Assembly (NCBI RefSeq): GCF_000706765.1
Contig: NZ_CP006018.1
Location: 682,001-746,000 of the forward strand
Origin: Bifidobacterium [indicum] DSM 20214 = LMG 11587
GTDB taxonomy: Bacteria > Actinomycetota > Actinomycetes > Actinomycetales > Bifidobacteriaceae
Direction: 5' to 3'
Length of the DNA: 64,000 nt
A program made the position numbers and the translations under genes. Each line of letters begins with the position of its first letter. Positions within the stretch are counted from its first letter, which is position 1. The notes below the pieces were generated by a model. That model saw only the letters and a list, made by a program, of their open reading frames with translations, did no database searches and was not told where the DNA came from. This document shows positions 17,499-26,472 of the stretch, piece after piece.

Positions 17499-19931
17499 AT
17501 GGCTGGCAGCAAGGCTGAGACGGGCAGTGGATACGGTGCCAATAGTCTGACGGTTCTGGAAGGTCTGGACGCGGTGCGCAAGCGTCCAGGTATGTATATC
17601 GGAACCACCGACAGCCAGGGGCTCATGCATTGCCTCTGGGAGATCATCGACAACTCCGTCGATGAGGCTCTGGCCGGGGCCTGCACAGAGATCACGGTCA
17701 CTCTCCATCAGGATGGCTCCATCGAGGTGGCGGACAACGGCCGAGGCATTCCTGTCGACATTGAGCCCAAGACGGGCCTGAGCGGTGTCGAGGTGGTCCT
17801 TACCAAGCTCCATGCGGGTGCCAAGTTCGGCAACGCCTCATACAATGCTGCAGGTGGTCTGCACGGTGTCGGTTCGTCCGTGGTCAACGCGCTGAGTTCC
17901 CGCCTGGATGTTGAGGTCGACAGGGACGGCAAGACCCATCGGATGCAGTTCCACCAGGGTCATCCCGGTGTCTACCAGGATGCCGACCCTGAGCATCCCT
18001 CACCGGATTCCCCCTTCAAGCGGACCAGAAAGAACAAGCCCACCCCCCTGGAGGTTGTGGGAAGCGTTTCCAAGCGCAAGACCGGTACCAGGGTCAGGTA
18101 CTGGGCCGATCCCGAGATTTTCAATACCACGGCCCGCTTCTCTTATGAGCAGTTGATAGACAGGGCCAGACAGACCAGCTTCCTGGTTCCCGGTCTGAAG
18201 ATAACCGTCATAGATGAGCAGGTGCCGGAAACAGGCGATCCGGACCGGGACCTCATGCAGGAGGTTGACAAGGGTTCCTCCGAGTTCGTGTCCTCCGAGT
18301 CGGGTCCATCCGCTGACGAGACCACGGATTCGACAGCTGGGTTCCTATCCGATTCGGCGGCTTCGCTGAATCTGGAATCAGAACTCTCAGATGCCGCTCT
18401 ACCTGGTGATGACGAAGAGGATGAGGCCGCTGTAGAGGTTTCCAAGACTGCCGAGGCAGGGGAGACCGAGCAGGCCGGGGCGGAGATTGGCCCCACCGAG
18501 CAGGCTGACCAGGCCATGCTGGAGCCGGTGGAATCGGCCGGTCACCGGCGCGTGGAGGAGTTCCTCCATACGGGCGGGGTCAAGGACTTCGTTGACTTCC
18601 TTTCCAAGGGGGAGCCCGTCAGTGATGTCTGGCACATCTCCGGCGAGTCCACCTACCAGGAAGAGACCCAGAAGGTAGGTCCTGACGGGGAGCTCCATGC
18701 CGAGCAGGTGGAACGAACCTGCGGGGTGGATATAGCCCTGCGCTGGGTCAATGACTACGACTCGGTCATTCGCAGTTTCGTCAATGTGGTGGCCACGCCC
18801 GGCGGCGGCATGCACGTGGATGGGTTTCTGAACGCCATGACCCGCCAGGTTCGCAAGGCCGTAGAGGCCAACGCCCGTAAGCTCAAGGTGAACCTGAAGG
18901 ACTCCCACAGCAAGATCGAACGTGACGATGTCCTGGCCGGGTTGGTGGCCGTGGTCACGGTTCGCATCGCCGAACCCCAGTTCCAGGGTCAGACCAAGGA
19001 CGTCCTGGGAACGGCGCAGGTCAAGCCACTGGTGACCCGAATGACGGATGATCAGTTCGGTGAGATGATTACCGGCTCAAGGCGGGGATTCAAGGAGCAG
19101 TCGGGCCGGGTCCTCGAAAAGATCGTGGGCGAGATGCATGCCCGCATTCAGGCAAGAAAGACCAAGGAGGTCACCCGGCGCAAGAACGCCTTGGAGTCCG
19201 CCTCGATGCCATCGAAGCTCTCGGATTCCATGCCGGGCAATGACGATATCGCCGAGCTCTTCATCGTGGAGGGCGATTCCGCCCTGGGTACGGCCAAGGC
19301 GGCCAGGAACTCCATGTTCCAGGCCCTTCTGCCCATCAGGGGGAAGATTCTCAACGTCCAGAAGGCTTCGCTCTCCCAGATGCTGACCAACAAGGAGTGT
19401 GCCTCCATCATCCAGGTAGTCGGGGCCGGTTCCGGAGCCAGTTTCGATATCAACCAGTCCAGGTACAACAAGGTCATCATGATGACTGATGCGGATGTTG
19501 ACGGTGCCCATATCCGCATCCTCCTGCTGACCCTTTTCTACCGGTACATGAGGCCGCTGATCGAGTACGGTCATGTATACGCCGCCGTGCCGCCCCTTCA
19601 CAGAATCGCCCTGGCGGGCAAGCGCAAGGGTGAGTTCATCTACACTTATTCGGACGATGAACTGGAGGGGAAGCTGGCCGATCTGCGTAGGCAGCATATC
19701 GATTACAACCCCGATGTGCAGCGCTACAAGGGTCTGGGTGAGATGGATGCCGACCAGCTGGCCGACACCACCATGGACCCCAGGACCAGGATGCTTCGCC
19801 GAATCCGTATGGAGGACGCCGAGAGGGCTTCCGGCATATTCCCACTGCTCATGGGTGATGACGTGCCGCCACGCAAGCAGTTCATCGTGGACAATGCCGA
19901 TGACTTTGATCGGAGCAAGATCGATACCTGA
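17499..19931 (+). CDS. parE: DNA topoisomerase IV subunit B (ParE/GyrB family)
   Basis: This is the 810-residue ATPase subunit of a type II topoisomerase. The GHKL ATPase has EIIDNSVDEAL, ADNGRGIPV and GGLHGVGSSVVNALS. The TOPRIM domain has IVEGDSALGTAK and MTDADVDGAHIRILLL. An acidic, low-complexity insertion of about 110 residues (roughly 237-348, rich in Glu, Ser, Ala and Asp) interrupts the transducer domain. Convergent parC encodes the partner. I call ParE rather than GyrB because gyrB normally sits near oriC with recF and because this pair lies beside sigA, a known arrangement in bifidobacteria; that is inference. Confidence 0.85.
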   Translation: MAGSKAETGSGYGANSLTVLEGLDAVRKRPGMYIGTTDSQGLMHCLWEIIDNSVDEALAGACTEITVTLHQDGSIEVADNGRGIPVDIEPKTGLSGVEVVLTKLHAGAKFGNASYNAAGGLHGVGSSVVNALSSRLDVEVDRDGKTHRMQFHQGHPGVYQDADPEHPSPDSPFKRTRKNKPTPLEVVGSVSKRKTGTRVRYWADPEIFNTTARFSYEQLIDRARQTSFLVPGLKITVIDEQVPETGDPDRDLMQEVDKGSSEFVSSESGPSADETTDSTAGFLSDSAASLNLESELSDAALPGDDEEDEAAVEVSKTAEAGETEQAGAEIGPTEQADQAMLEPVESAGHRRVEEFLHTGGVKDFVDFLSKGEPVSDVWHISGESTYQEETQKVGPDGELHAEQVERTCGVDIALRWVNDYDSVIRSFVNVVATPGGGMHVDGFLNAMTRQVRKAVEANARKLKVNLKDSHSKIERDDVLAGLVAVVTVRIAEPQFQGQTKDVLGTAQVKPLVTRMTDDQFGEMITGSRRGFKEQSGRVLEKIVGEMHARIQARKTKEVTRRKNALESASMPSKLSDSMPGNDDIAELFIVEGDSALGTAKAARNSMFQALLPIRGKILNVQKASLSQMLTNKECASIIQVVGAGSGASFDINQSRYNKVIMMTDADVDGAHIRILLLTLFYRYMRPLIEYGHVYAAVPPLHRIALAGKRKGEFIYTYSDDELEGKLADLRRQHIDYNPDVQRYKGLGEMDADQLADTTMDPRTRMLRRIRMEDAERASGIFPLLMGDDVPPRKQFIVDNADDFDRSKIDT

Positions 19932-19958
19932 TCGGTCCTGATTCCGGCTGTTCGGTTC

Positions 19959-19990
19959 GGGGGTAAACGTCTATGGGGGCGTTTACCCCC
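19959..19990. terminator. Bidirectional hairpin between parE and parC
   Basis: GGGGGTAAACG (19959-19969) pairs perfectly with CGTTTACCCCC (19980-19990) around a 10-base loop. There is no T run on either side, but it sits just past parE and is the only strong hairpin before the parC 3' end. Confidence 0.55.
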
Positions 19991-20158
19991 GATTCATCTC
20001 AGGTGCTCCTGTTCACAGGCGTCGGGATGCCTCCTGCACCAAGACGGCCGATATGCGCTCGTGCCTTAGGGGACTCGCCCGTTCAGGTCCGGGCGGGAGA
20101 GTCGGTGTTACCGGAACAGGACCTTCCCACCCGGAGCCTCACACAATCGGATCTGCTT

Positions 20159-22777
20159 TCAGGCCACGTAGGCAATGGGTGCGGCCAGTTCCTGACCGGA
20201 GGCATCCCTGCGCATATCCACTTCGGGGAGTTCTACGGGGGTGCCAGCGGCCGTGGAGGCTCGAAGCGGCCAGGAACCCACAAATGCCGTCAGGAGGGTG
20301 TCCTGCCCCTTCAGGAAGCGTTGGGAACGCACTCCGCCAGTGCCTCGTCCCTTGATGGGGTACATCTCCAGGGGTGTCACTTTGGCGGCACCGTTCTCGG
20401 TCCCCGGCAGGGCCTCGGAATCACCGGCCACGGTCAGGACCACGGCACCGGACTGGGAGGTCAGGCCGGTATCCGTCTCCTCGTAGGTCCAGGCCAGTCC
20501 ACCGACCGGTACCACGGCGAATGTGGTGACCCGGCATCCCTCGTTCAGCCTGATTCCCGCCATGCCTCCGGCGTTCCGTCCCTGTGGGCGGACCTTCTCG
20601 GCCGGGAAGGTGAGGAGGCTGGCATCGGAAGCGATGAAGACCAGTCGGTCCTTGTCTGCGCAAGGAGAGGCGAAGACCACCTCGTCGCCATCCTTCAGAT
20701 CAATGATGGGCCAGGAGTCCATGGTTGTTGGCGCCTCACGGTTCCACCGCTTCACGATGCCGTTCCTGGTTCCGATGGCCAGGGGAGTGGTGTCCTTGAG
20801 GTCGACGACCGTTATGGCCTCCTCCCCGGGCGTGGGGTCGGTACTCTGGGTCCCGTTCAGGAGCTCGCTCCCGTGGACACCCCCTGTCAGGCTGAGACTG
20901 GCTGTGGCCGGTATCAGGGGGAGGTCTGCCACCTGGGCCGTGACCAGACGGCCGGCGGAGGTGATCAGTCCGTAGGAGGAAAGAGTCGTGGTGGGGAAGA
21001 TGGAGAGTATCTGATCATCGGCCGCCCGCCCGTCCGCGTTGCTCCTGCCCTTCCAGACATCCAGGGCACCAGCCGTGCTCCGGGCCAGAAGACCGGTCGC
21101 GCTCATCATGACGGTACAGGGCTGGTCCTCAAGCTGGAGGTCGGCACCTGCTCCGGCACCACTCTTGCCGGGTTCTCCTGCCGCAGCAAGGGCCCTGGTG
21201 GCCTTGGCCAGTCTCTGGGCGCTCTCCTCATCCTCTTGGGCGGTGACCGGGGCCAACTCGCCCGAAGGCTCCTGGTCCAGGATCACGGTCCGCCGGGGGC
21301 TGCCCCACTCCTCAACGGCCTTGTCCATCTCATCAATCACCACCCTGTCCAGGGCGGCGCTTGAGGACAGGATGCCTTCCAGTTCATCCAGCTGGCGGCG
21401 CAGGTCGTCCCTTTCGCTTTCCAGCTCAATCCGGCTCATCCTGGTCAGGCGGCGCAGACGAAGGTCGAGGATGTACTGGGCCTGGATCTGATCCAGGTCG
21501 AATACCGCCATGAGCCGGTTTTTGGCTTCATCGGCGTTTTCTGAGGTGCGGATGACCTGGATGACCTCGTCGATGTCGACCAGAGCCAGGAGCATGCCCT
21601 CGACCAGGTGGAGGCGTTCCTTGGCCTTGGTTTTGCGGAATTCGCTGCGCCGTCTGATTACCGTACGTCGATGTTCGATCCAGACCTCAAGAAGCTCCTT
21701 GAGTCCCATGGTGTGGGGCCGCCCGCTCACCAGGGCCACGTTGTTGATGGTGAACGAATCCTCAAGCGGTGTGTATTTGAAGAGCTTGCCCAGGACCTTG
21801 CCCGGGTCGAACCCTGTCTTGATCTCGATGACGATACGGGTGCCGTTGTGGCGGTCTGTCAGATCGATGGCGCTGGAAATCCCCTCCAGCTTGTGGTTCT
21901 TGACCCCCTCGCCGATCCGTTCCAGGACACGTTCAGGGCCGACCATGAAGGGGAGTTCCGTGACGACGATGGCCTTCTTCCGGGCGGTGACGTTTTCAAC
22001 ATGGGTCACCGATCGGGTCACGAAGGCGCCGCGGCCCTTGGCATAGGCCTGGCGAATCCCGTCACGTCCTACTATGACACCCCCGCCGGGAAGGTCGGGA
22101 CCGGGGACATAACGCATCAGATCATCAAGGCCGGCGTCTGGGTGACCCATCAGGTACTTGGCGGCCGCCACGACCTCGCCCAGGTTGTGGGTGACCATAT
22201 TGGTGGCCATGCCCACGGCGATGCCGGAGGCCCCGTTGACCAGGAGGTTGGGTATGGCCGAGGGGAGGACAACCGGTTCCTTCAGCTTGTTGTCGTAGTT
22301 GGGGCTGAAGTCGACGGTGTCCTGGTCAATGTCGGCGTTCATGCCCAGCGCGGCCGGGGCCAGGCGTGCTTCGGTGTATCGGGAGGCTGCCGGACCATCA
22401 TCCAGCGATCCGAAGTTGCCATGGCCATCAACCAGGGGCAGACGCATGGCGAAGGGCTGGGCCAGACGGACCATGGCCTCGTAGATGGAGGAGTCGCCAT
22501 GGGGGTGGAGCTTGCCCATGACCTCGCCCACGGCACGGGCGGACTTCATGTAGGGCCGGTCAGGGGTCAGGTTCATCTGCCCCATTTGATAGATGATCCT
22601 GCGCTGCACCGGCTTGAGGCCGTCGCGGGCGTCGGGGAGGGCCCTGGCGTAGATGACGGAGTAGGCATACTCCAGGAAGGACTTGCTCATCTCCTCGTTC
22701 AGAGGGGTCTCGACGATGTTTTCCTTGACCTCCCGGGGGTCGTACCCGGCAGCCTTGCTCCTGCGTTGCCTTGCCAT
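20159..22777 (-). CDS. parC: DNA topoisomerase IV subunit A (ParC/GyrA family)
   Basis: This is the 872-residue DNA cleavage-rejoining subunit. The N-terminal region has [11 protein letters not shown], the quinolone-determining [17 protein letters not shown] (Ser and Glu at the usual resistance positions, so apparently wild type), and the catalytic tyrosine in [21 protein letters not shown] and a coiled-coil tower segment ([31 protein letters not shown]) follow, then a degenerate beta-pinwheel C-terminal domain without a recognisable GyrA box, which supports ParC. ATG 22777 is preceded by AGGAGAGC; the open frame upstream is an artefact over the divergent gene. Confidence 0.87.
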   Translation of the reverse strand: MARQRRSKAAGYDPREVKENIVETPLNEEMSKSFLEYAYSVIYARALPDARDGLKPVQRRIIYQMGQMNLTPDRPYMKSARAVGEVMGKLHPHGDSSIYEAMVRLAQPFAMRLPLVDGHGNFGSLDDGPAASRYTEARLAPAALGMNADIDQDTVDFSPNYDNKLKEPVVLPSAIPNLLVNGASGIAVGMATNMVTHNLGEVVAAAKYLMGHPDAGLDDLMRYVPGPDLPGGGVIVGRDGIRQAYAKGRGAFVTRSVTHVENVTARKKAIVVTELPFMVGPERVLERIGEGVKNHKLEGISSAIDLTDRHNGTRIVIEIKTGFDPGKVLGKLFKYTPLEDSFTINNVALVSGRPHTMGLKELLEVWIEHRRTVIRRRSEFRKTKAKERLHLVEGMLLALVDIDEVIQVIRTSENADEAKNRLMAVFDLDQIQAQYILDLRLRRLTRMSRIELESERDDLRRQLDELEGILSSSAALDRVVIDEMDKAVEEWGSPRRTVILDQEPSGELAPVTAQEDEESAQRLAKATRALAAAGEPGKSGAGAGADLQLEDQPCTVMMSATGLLARSTAGALDVWKGRSNADGRAADDQILSIFPTTTLSSYGLITSAGRLVTAQVADLPLIPATASLSLTGGVHGSELLNGTQSTDPTPGEEAITVVDLKDTTPLAIGTRNGIVKRWNREAPTTMDSWPIIDLKDGDEVVFASPCADKDRLVFIASDASLLTFPAEKVRPQGRNAGGMAGIRLNEGCRVTTFAVVPVGGLAWTYEETDTGLTSQSGAVVLTVAGDSEALPGTENGAAKVTPLEMYPIKGRGTGGVRSQRFLKGQDTLLTAFVGSWPLRASTAAGTPVELPEVDMRRDASGQELAAPIAYVA

Positions 22778-22888
22778 GCTGTCTGCTCTCCTGCTTCCTG
22801 ACGTTCCGCCCCATGATAACCGGATGGTCCGCCAAAACAGGTTCCGACGGATCGAGCGGCGCTCTGAATATCGGCAAAGCGTGGTTGA

Positions 22889-24121
22889 ATGAGGCTCATG
22901 GGCCTGGACGTACCGGAGATGAAGGAACTGCTGCACCCCACCATGCCGTTGCAATATGGGGACCAGGACGATATAGGGAAAGTCGGCGGGGCCCGGCATC
23001 TCTCTTCTGTTCTGCCTGCGGTGAGCTCGGCCATAGGGCATCCCATTGCGACTCCCGTCCATCCTTCGCCGGAGGGGCTCCAGGCGGCGCTCAATCTGCC
23101 GGATGCAGACTCTGCCGTGGTGGTGCTGGTGGATGGACTGGGCTTTTGGAACCTGGCCACCCGGGCTGGGCATGTGCCTTATCTGCGCTCGCTTTTGAAT
23201 GAACCCCTGAACCAGCCCCCCATGACCACCTGCCTGCCCTCGACCACGGTTGCCGCCATGGGCGTCTTCGGCACGGGTACCTGCCCGGGGCTGACCGGAA
23301 TGACGGGTTACACCCAGCTCAATCCTGAGAACGGTCTGATCAGTCAGATGATTCAGTTCCGGGATGCCCTCGACCCACTCGACCTGCAACGGCAGCCGAC
23401 GGTATTCGAGCAGCTGGTGGCCCAGGATGTCAGGGTGACCTCCTGCGGTCTTCCCCGATTCCGTGATTCCGCCTTGACCAGGGCGGCACTACGGGGGAGT
23501 GTTTACCAATCGGCAAACCACTCCCGTCAGCGTGTTCTGGATACGGCCAAGGCCGCTCGCGAACCAGGTCTGACCTACCTCTACATTCGTGACGTTGACA
23601 AGGTTGGGCATCATCACGGCTGGGACACGCCGGAGTGGATCGCGGCCCTGGAGAGCGCCGATGCCCTTCTGGCCCTCCTGCATCGAAGCCTGCCCAAGGG
23701 CACCCTGGTCGTGATTGTGGCAGACCACGGCATGGTCGCGGCCGACCCTGCCCAGCGAATCGATATCGCCTGTGAACCGGTGCTGAACGAGGGGGTGGAG
23801 CTGGTCGGCGGGGAGCCCAGAGCCGTCATGCTGTATGCCCGGAAAGACGTGGCCCCGGAAGCCATAGCAGAGCGATGGAGGACCAGACTTGGCGACCTGG
23901 CCACGGTCATGACCAGAGAGGAGGCCATTGGTGCCGGACTCTTCGGGGAGGTCGATAATCGGGTCAGGCCGATGATCGGTGACCTCCTGGTTTTGGCCCA
24001 TGACCGCGTGACCCTGGTGGATTCAAGGATTCAAATCGATGCAGCAACGCGCTTGCCGGGTGTGCATGGATCTTCGACGGTTCTGGAGACCCGGATTCCC
24101 TGCCTGATCGATCTGGTCTGA
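22889..24121 (+). CDS. Alkaline phosphatase superfamily protein (nucleotide pyrophosphatase/phosphodiesterase type)
   Basis: This 410-residue metal-dependent phosphodiesterase-like enzyme has no predicted signal peptide at the chosen start. Core features are [12 protein letters not shown] (first metal Asp, about residue 82), [18 protein letters not shown] (nucleophile Thr/Ser region), [15 protein letters not shown] (metal-binding Asp and His, about residue 236) and VIVADHGM (Asp-His pair, about residue 280), with the final His in GVHGSS. The family hydrolyses phosphodiester bonds in nucleotides or lipids; the substrate here is unknown. The start is uncertain among ATGs at 22889, 22898 and about 22919. 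It diverges from parC and converges with sepH. Confidence 0.8.
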   Translation: MRLMGLDVPEMKELLHPTMPLQYGDQDDIGKVGGARHLSSVLPAVSSAIGHPIATPVHPSPEGLQAALNLPDADSAVVVLVDGLGFWNLATRAGHVPYLRSLLNEPLNQPPMTTCLPSTTVAAMGVFGTGTCPGLTGMTGYTQLNPENGLISQMIQFRDALDPLDLQRQPTVFEQLVAQDVRVTSCGLPRFRDSALTRAALRGSVYQSANHSRQRVLDTAKAAREPGLTYLYIRDVDKVGHHHGWDTPEWIAALESADALLALLHRSLPKGTLVVIVADHGMVAADPAQRIDIACEPVLNEGVELVGGEPRAVMLYARKDVAPEAIAERWRTRLGDLATVMTREEAIGAGLFGEVDNRVRPMIGDLLVLAHDRVTLVDSRIQIDAATRLPGVHGSSTVLETRIPCLIDLV

Positions 24122-24131
24122 CACTCCGGGT

Positions 24132-24168
24132 CTCCAGCCCGCCCGGATCATTGCCCTGGAGGCTGGAG
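24132..24168. terminator. Hairpin between converging phosphodiesterase and sepH genes
   Basis: CTCCAGCC (24132-24139) pairs with GGCTGGAG (24161-24168), followed by TTCTT. It fills the 63-base gap between two convergent genes. The loop is long at 21 bases, so efficiency is uncertain. Confidence 0.4.
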
Positions 24169-24184
24169 TTCTTCCCAGCCGGAA

Positions 24185-25459
24185 TCAGTCGCCGAAGAGA
24201 ATCTCATCCCAGCTGGGTACGGCCGAACGTCCCGAGTGCTTGCGCTGACTCACCCTTGCCTGCTGGCTCGGCTGTGCTTCCGGCTCCCTGGATACCTGGT
24301 GCATCTGGTTTTGCCGGGGAAGGACCTGGGTCTCTTCCGTCTGCTGTGGTGTGTCGGCTTCGGCGAATTGAGGTGCGACTGGTTCCTGGGTCGGCATAAT
24401 CCTTGTGGCCGCATCATCATCCATCGGCTCCTGGAGAGGGACGGACGCTGCGGGTTGGCCTAACGAGTGTTTGGTTTCGTCGTCCAGCCCCTGGGGGGTG
24501 TTCTCAAGCCGTGGGGTCTCTCGTGGTTTGGCCTTCTCCTTGGAGGGTTTCCCGTAAAGCCAGGCGGTGAGGGCGGAGTGCCGGTCATCGTTGCCGGCCC
24601 CGGACTTACTTTCGTGCGTCTCGGTCGGCAGAGGCCCATTGTCGATCGCTTCAGCGGCAGTCATTGGAGTGCTGGTAACGGGGTTATCGACCGGAATCGG
24701 GTTCTCGATCGGAGCGGTGTTTTGAATTGGGAGGGCTTGTTCCGTCCCGAAGGAATCCTGCAGAGGCCCCGTCATCTCAGGCTGAGGCTGAATCGGCTCG
24801 GTCTCCGGAACCTGTTCGGGGTCTGCCTGCTGTGTTTGCGTCGGTGAGGACATGTTGCCGAGGAGGTCGGTAAGGCTGGACTGGTCAAGCAGGGTCCGTG
24901 CGGCATCGTTGAGGCAGGTGACCGTGTTGTCGCGCATGTTCCAGGACCACTGGGCGTTGATGATCAGCTTGTCGAGCTGGATGACCCCGCTTATCATCCA
25001 GGGTTCGTACCCCCGGCGTGTGGCCTCCCAGGTCAGGTCCTTCATGCTTGCGTCTGCCTGCCTGAGCACCTTGGCGATCAGGTCCTGATTGGTGTGTCCG
25101 GCGGAACCCTTGGGGGCCTGCATGGTCAGGAACTGTTCTATGGCGTATTTCTTCTCTGTTTCGACAGGGGCCGCGAAACGCCGAACGATGGCTTCGTTCA
25201 CAGCGAATTGCTGGGCCACGTTCGCGGGGCGGGCACCGGCCCTGACCGCGGCCTGAATAGAGGAGACCGGCAGGGGCGTGGATGCCTGAGGACGGGGTGC
25301 GCCTTCCTCCTCTTCCTTGACCTGCTTGGCCTCGAGAATGGCATGATCAAGCGCATCATCGACCGGCACGGCAAAGTGCCGATGGTCGCAGACAAAGACC
25401 AGCTCGCCCTTCTCACTTACGTGGTCAAAGCGGGCCATCCTGATCCCATTCTCAGACAT
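24185..25459 (-). CDS. sepH: Septation protein SepH (DUF3071 domain)
   Basis: This 424-residue protein matches actinobacterial SepH, which binds FtsZ and promotes septum formation. The N-terminal DUF3071 region shows MARFDHVSEKGELVFVCDHRHFAVPVDDAL, the helix-turn-helix-like SSIQAAVRAGARPANVAQQFAV...VRRFAAPV, and a WEATRRGYEPWMISGVIQ block ending in DAARTLL (about residue 185). The remainder is a disordered Pro/Gln/Glu-rich tail, with the basic KPSKEKAKPRET region, ending in SWDEILFGD. I chose ATG 25459 because AGGGGC precedes it; ATG 25438 (MARF) is the alternative. It diverges from DUF4193. Confidence 0.85.
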   Translation of the reverse strand: MSENGIRMARFDHVSEKGELVFVCDHRHFAVPVDDALDHAILEAKQVKEEEEGAPRPQASTPLPVSSIQAAVRAGARPANVAQQFAVNEAIVRRFAAPVETEKKYAIEQFLTMQAPKGSAGHTNQDLIAKVLRQADASMKDLTWEATRRGYEPWMISGVIQLDKLIINAQWSWNMRDNTVTCLNDAARTLLDQSSLTDLLGNMSSPTQTQQADPEQVPETEPIQPQPEMTGPLQDSFGTEQALPIQNTAPIENPIPVDNPVTSTPMTAAEAIDNGPLPTETHESKSGAGNDDRHSALTAWLYGKPSKEKAKPRETPRLENTPQGLDDETKHSLGQPAASVPLQEPMDDDAATRIMPTQEPVAPQFAEADTPQQTEETQVLPRQNQMHQVSREPEAQPSQQARVSQRKHSGRSAVPSWDEILFGD

Positions 25460-25517
25460 TCATGCCCCTATCTCTTCGATTGTCATGGTTTATTCCATTG
25501 TGCCCTATGGCTTGTAT

Positions 25518-25545
25518 TTTACGTGCTTTTGAAATCGTGTATCCT
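25518..25545 (+). promoter_or_regulatory. Candidate promoter of the DUF4193-dut unit
   Basis: TTTACG (25518-25523) and TATCCT (25540-25545) are separated by 16 bases in an AT-rich patch of the 152-base divergent gap between sepH and DUF4193. The match is modest. Confidence 0.35.
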
Positions 25546-25611
25546 ATGCGCAGTACATGTCGTATACGCTTCATCGGTGAACAGGGCCGGATGAATAATG
25601 AAAGGGTAATG

Positions 25612-25905
25612 ATGGCACAGGATTACGATTCCCCCCGTGACAAGGACGAAGATGAGGAATCCCTGCAGGAACTCGGCAAGACCAGCCAGGACGCCGGGGC
25701 GGACCTGGATGATGACGAGAACGCCATTGCTGAGGACTACGAACTTCCTGGAGCGGACCTGAGCAACGAGGATTCATCGGTTACGGTCATTCCCATGCAG
25801 GGTGATGAGTTCATCTGCTCGAGCTGCTTCCTGGTCAAGCACCGTAGCCAGTTGGCCTACACCACTCCTGACGGGCAGCCTGTCTGCAAGGAGTGCGCCG
25901 CCTGA
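25612..25905 (+). CDS. DUF4193 family protein
   Basis: This 97-residue acidic protein of unknown function is strongly conserved in actinobacteria. The central YELPGADLSNEDSSVTVIP block and the C-terminal four-cysteine module (FICSSCFLVKHRSQL ... GQPVCKECA) define the family; the C-x2-C...C-x2-C arrangement suggests a zinc ribbon. I chose the ATG at 25612 after GAAAGGGTA; an in-frame ATG at 25591 is the alternative. Its TGA overlaps the start of dut (TGATG), so the two are translationally coupled. A nucleic-acid-related role is plausible from the zinc ribbon and gene context but unproven. Confidence 0.87.
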   Translation: MAQDYDSPRDKDEDEESLQELGKTSQDAGADLDDDENAIAEDYELPGADLSNEDSSVTVIPMQGDEFICSSCFLVKHRSQLAYTTPDGQPVCKECAA

Positions 25906-26393
25906 TGGCCTGGGATGAGGCGTACAACGAACCTGAAACCATTGAGGTCCTCATCAAGACTGTAGGTGGTCCTGACGGTGAGGGGACGGAGGAGTCCGTC
26001 CCCCTGGTCTACGCCTTGGAGGGTGATGCCGGGGCCGATTTGCGAACCCGCGAGGCTGTGGAGCTGGCACCATTCAGTCGCGCTCTGGTGCCGACCGGCA
26101 TATCCCTGGCCCTCCCGGCCGGATACGTCGGCCTGGTCCATCCGCGTTCGGGCCTTGCCGTCAAGCAGGGTGTCACCGTTCTCAACGCACCGGGGACCAT
26201 CGATGCCGGATACCGTGGTGAAATCAAGGTTCCGCTGATCAACCTGGACCCCGAGCATACGGTCCGCTTCCAACCGGGTGACAGGATTGCCCAGCTGGTC
26301 ATCCAGCGCTATGTGCAGGCCCGGTTCGTGCCGGCGACTCGTCTGCCGGGTTCGGTCCGCTCCACGCAGGGATTCGGCTCCACAGGAGTCTGA
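25905..26393 (+). CDS. dut: Deoxyuridine 5'-triphosphate nucleotidohydrolase (dUTPase)
   Basis: This 162-residue trimeric dUTPase converts dUTP to dUMP plus pyrophosphate, keeping uracil out of DNA and feeding dTMP synthesis. All five motifs are visible: DAGADL (motif 1), HPRSGLAVKQGV (motif 2), GTIDAGYRGE (motif 3), RIAQLVIQ (motif 4) and RSTQGFGSTGV (motif 5). The first 35 residues are a longer acidic lead than in minimal dUTPases. The ATG overlaps the DUF4193 stop by one base. rel follows 79 bases downstream on the same strand. Confidence 0.96.
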   Translation: MAWDEAYNEPETIEVLIKTVGGPDGEGTEESVPLVYALEGDAGADLRTREAVELAPFSRALVPTGISLALPAGYVGLVHPRSGLAVKQGVTVLNAPGTIDAGYRGEIKVPLINLDPEHTVRFQPGDRIAQLVIQRYVQARFVPATRLPGSVRSTQGFGSTGV

Positions 26394-26472
26394 CCCGGGG
26401 ACTGTAGACACGGTTGGGGCCGGCACGCCTGAAGCGTGTAGGATTGGTGCATTATCGGACATTGGAGGTTTG

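Noticed and set aside
22778-23389. 204-codon upstream extension of parC
   Set aside because: It is antisense to the phosphodiesterase; ATG 22777 has AGGAGAGC and gives the normal ParC N-terminus.
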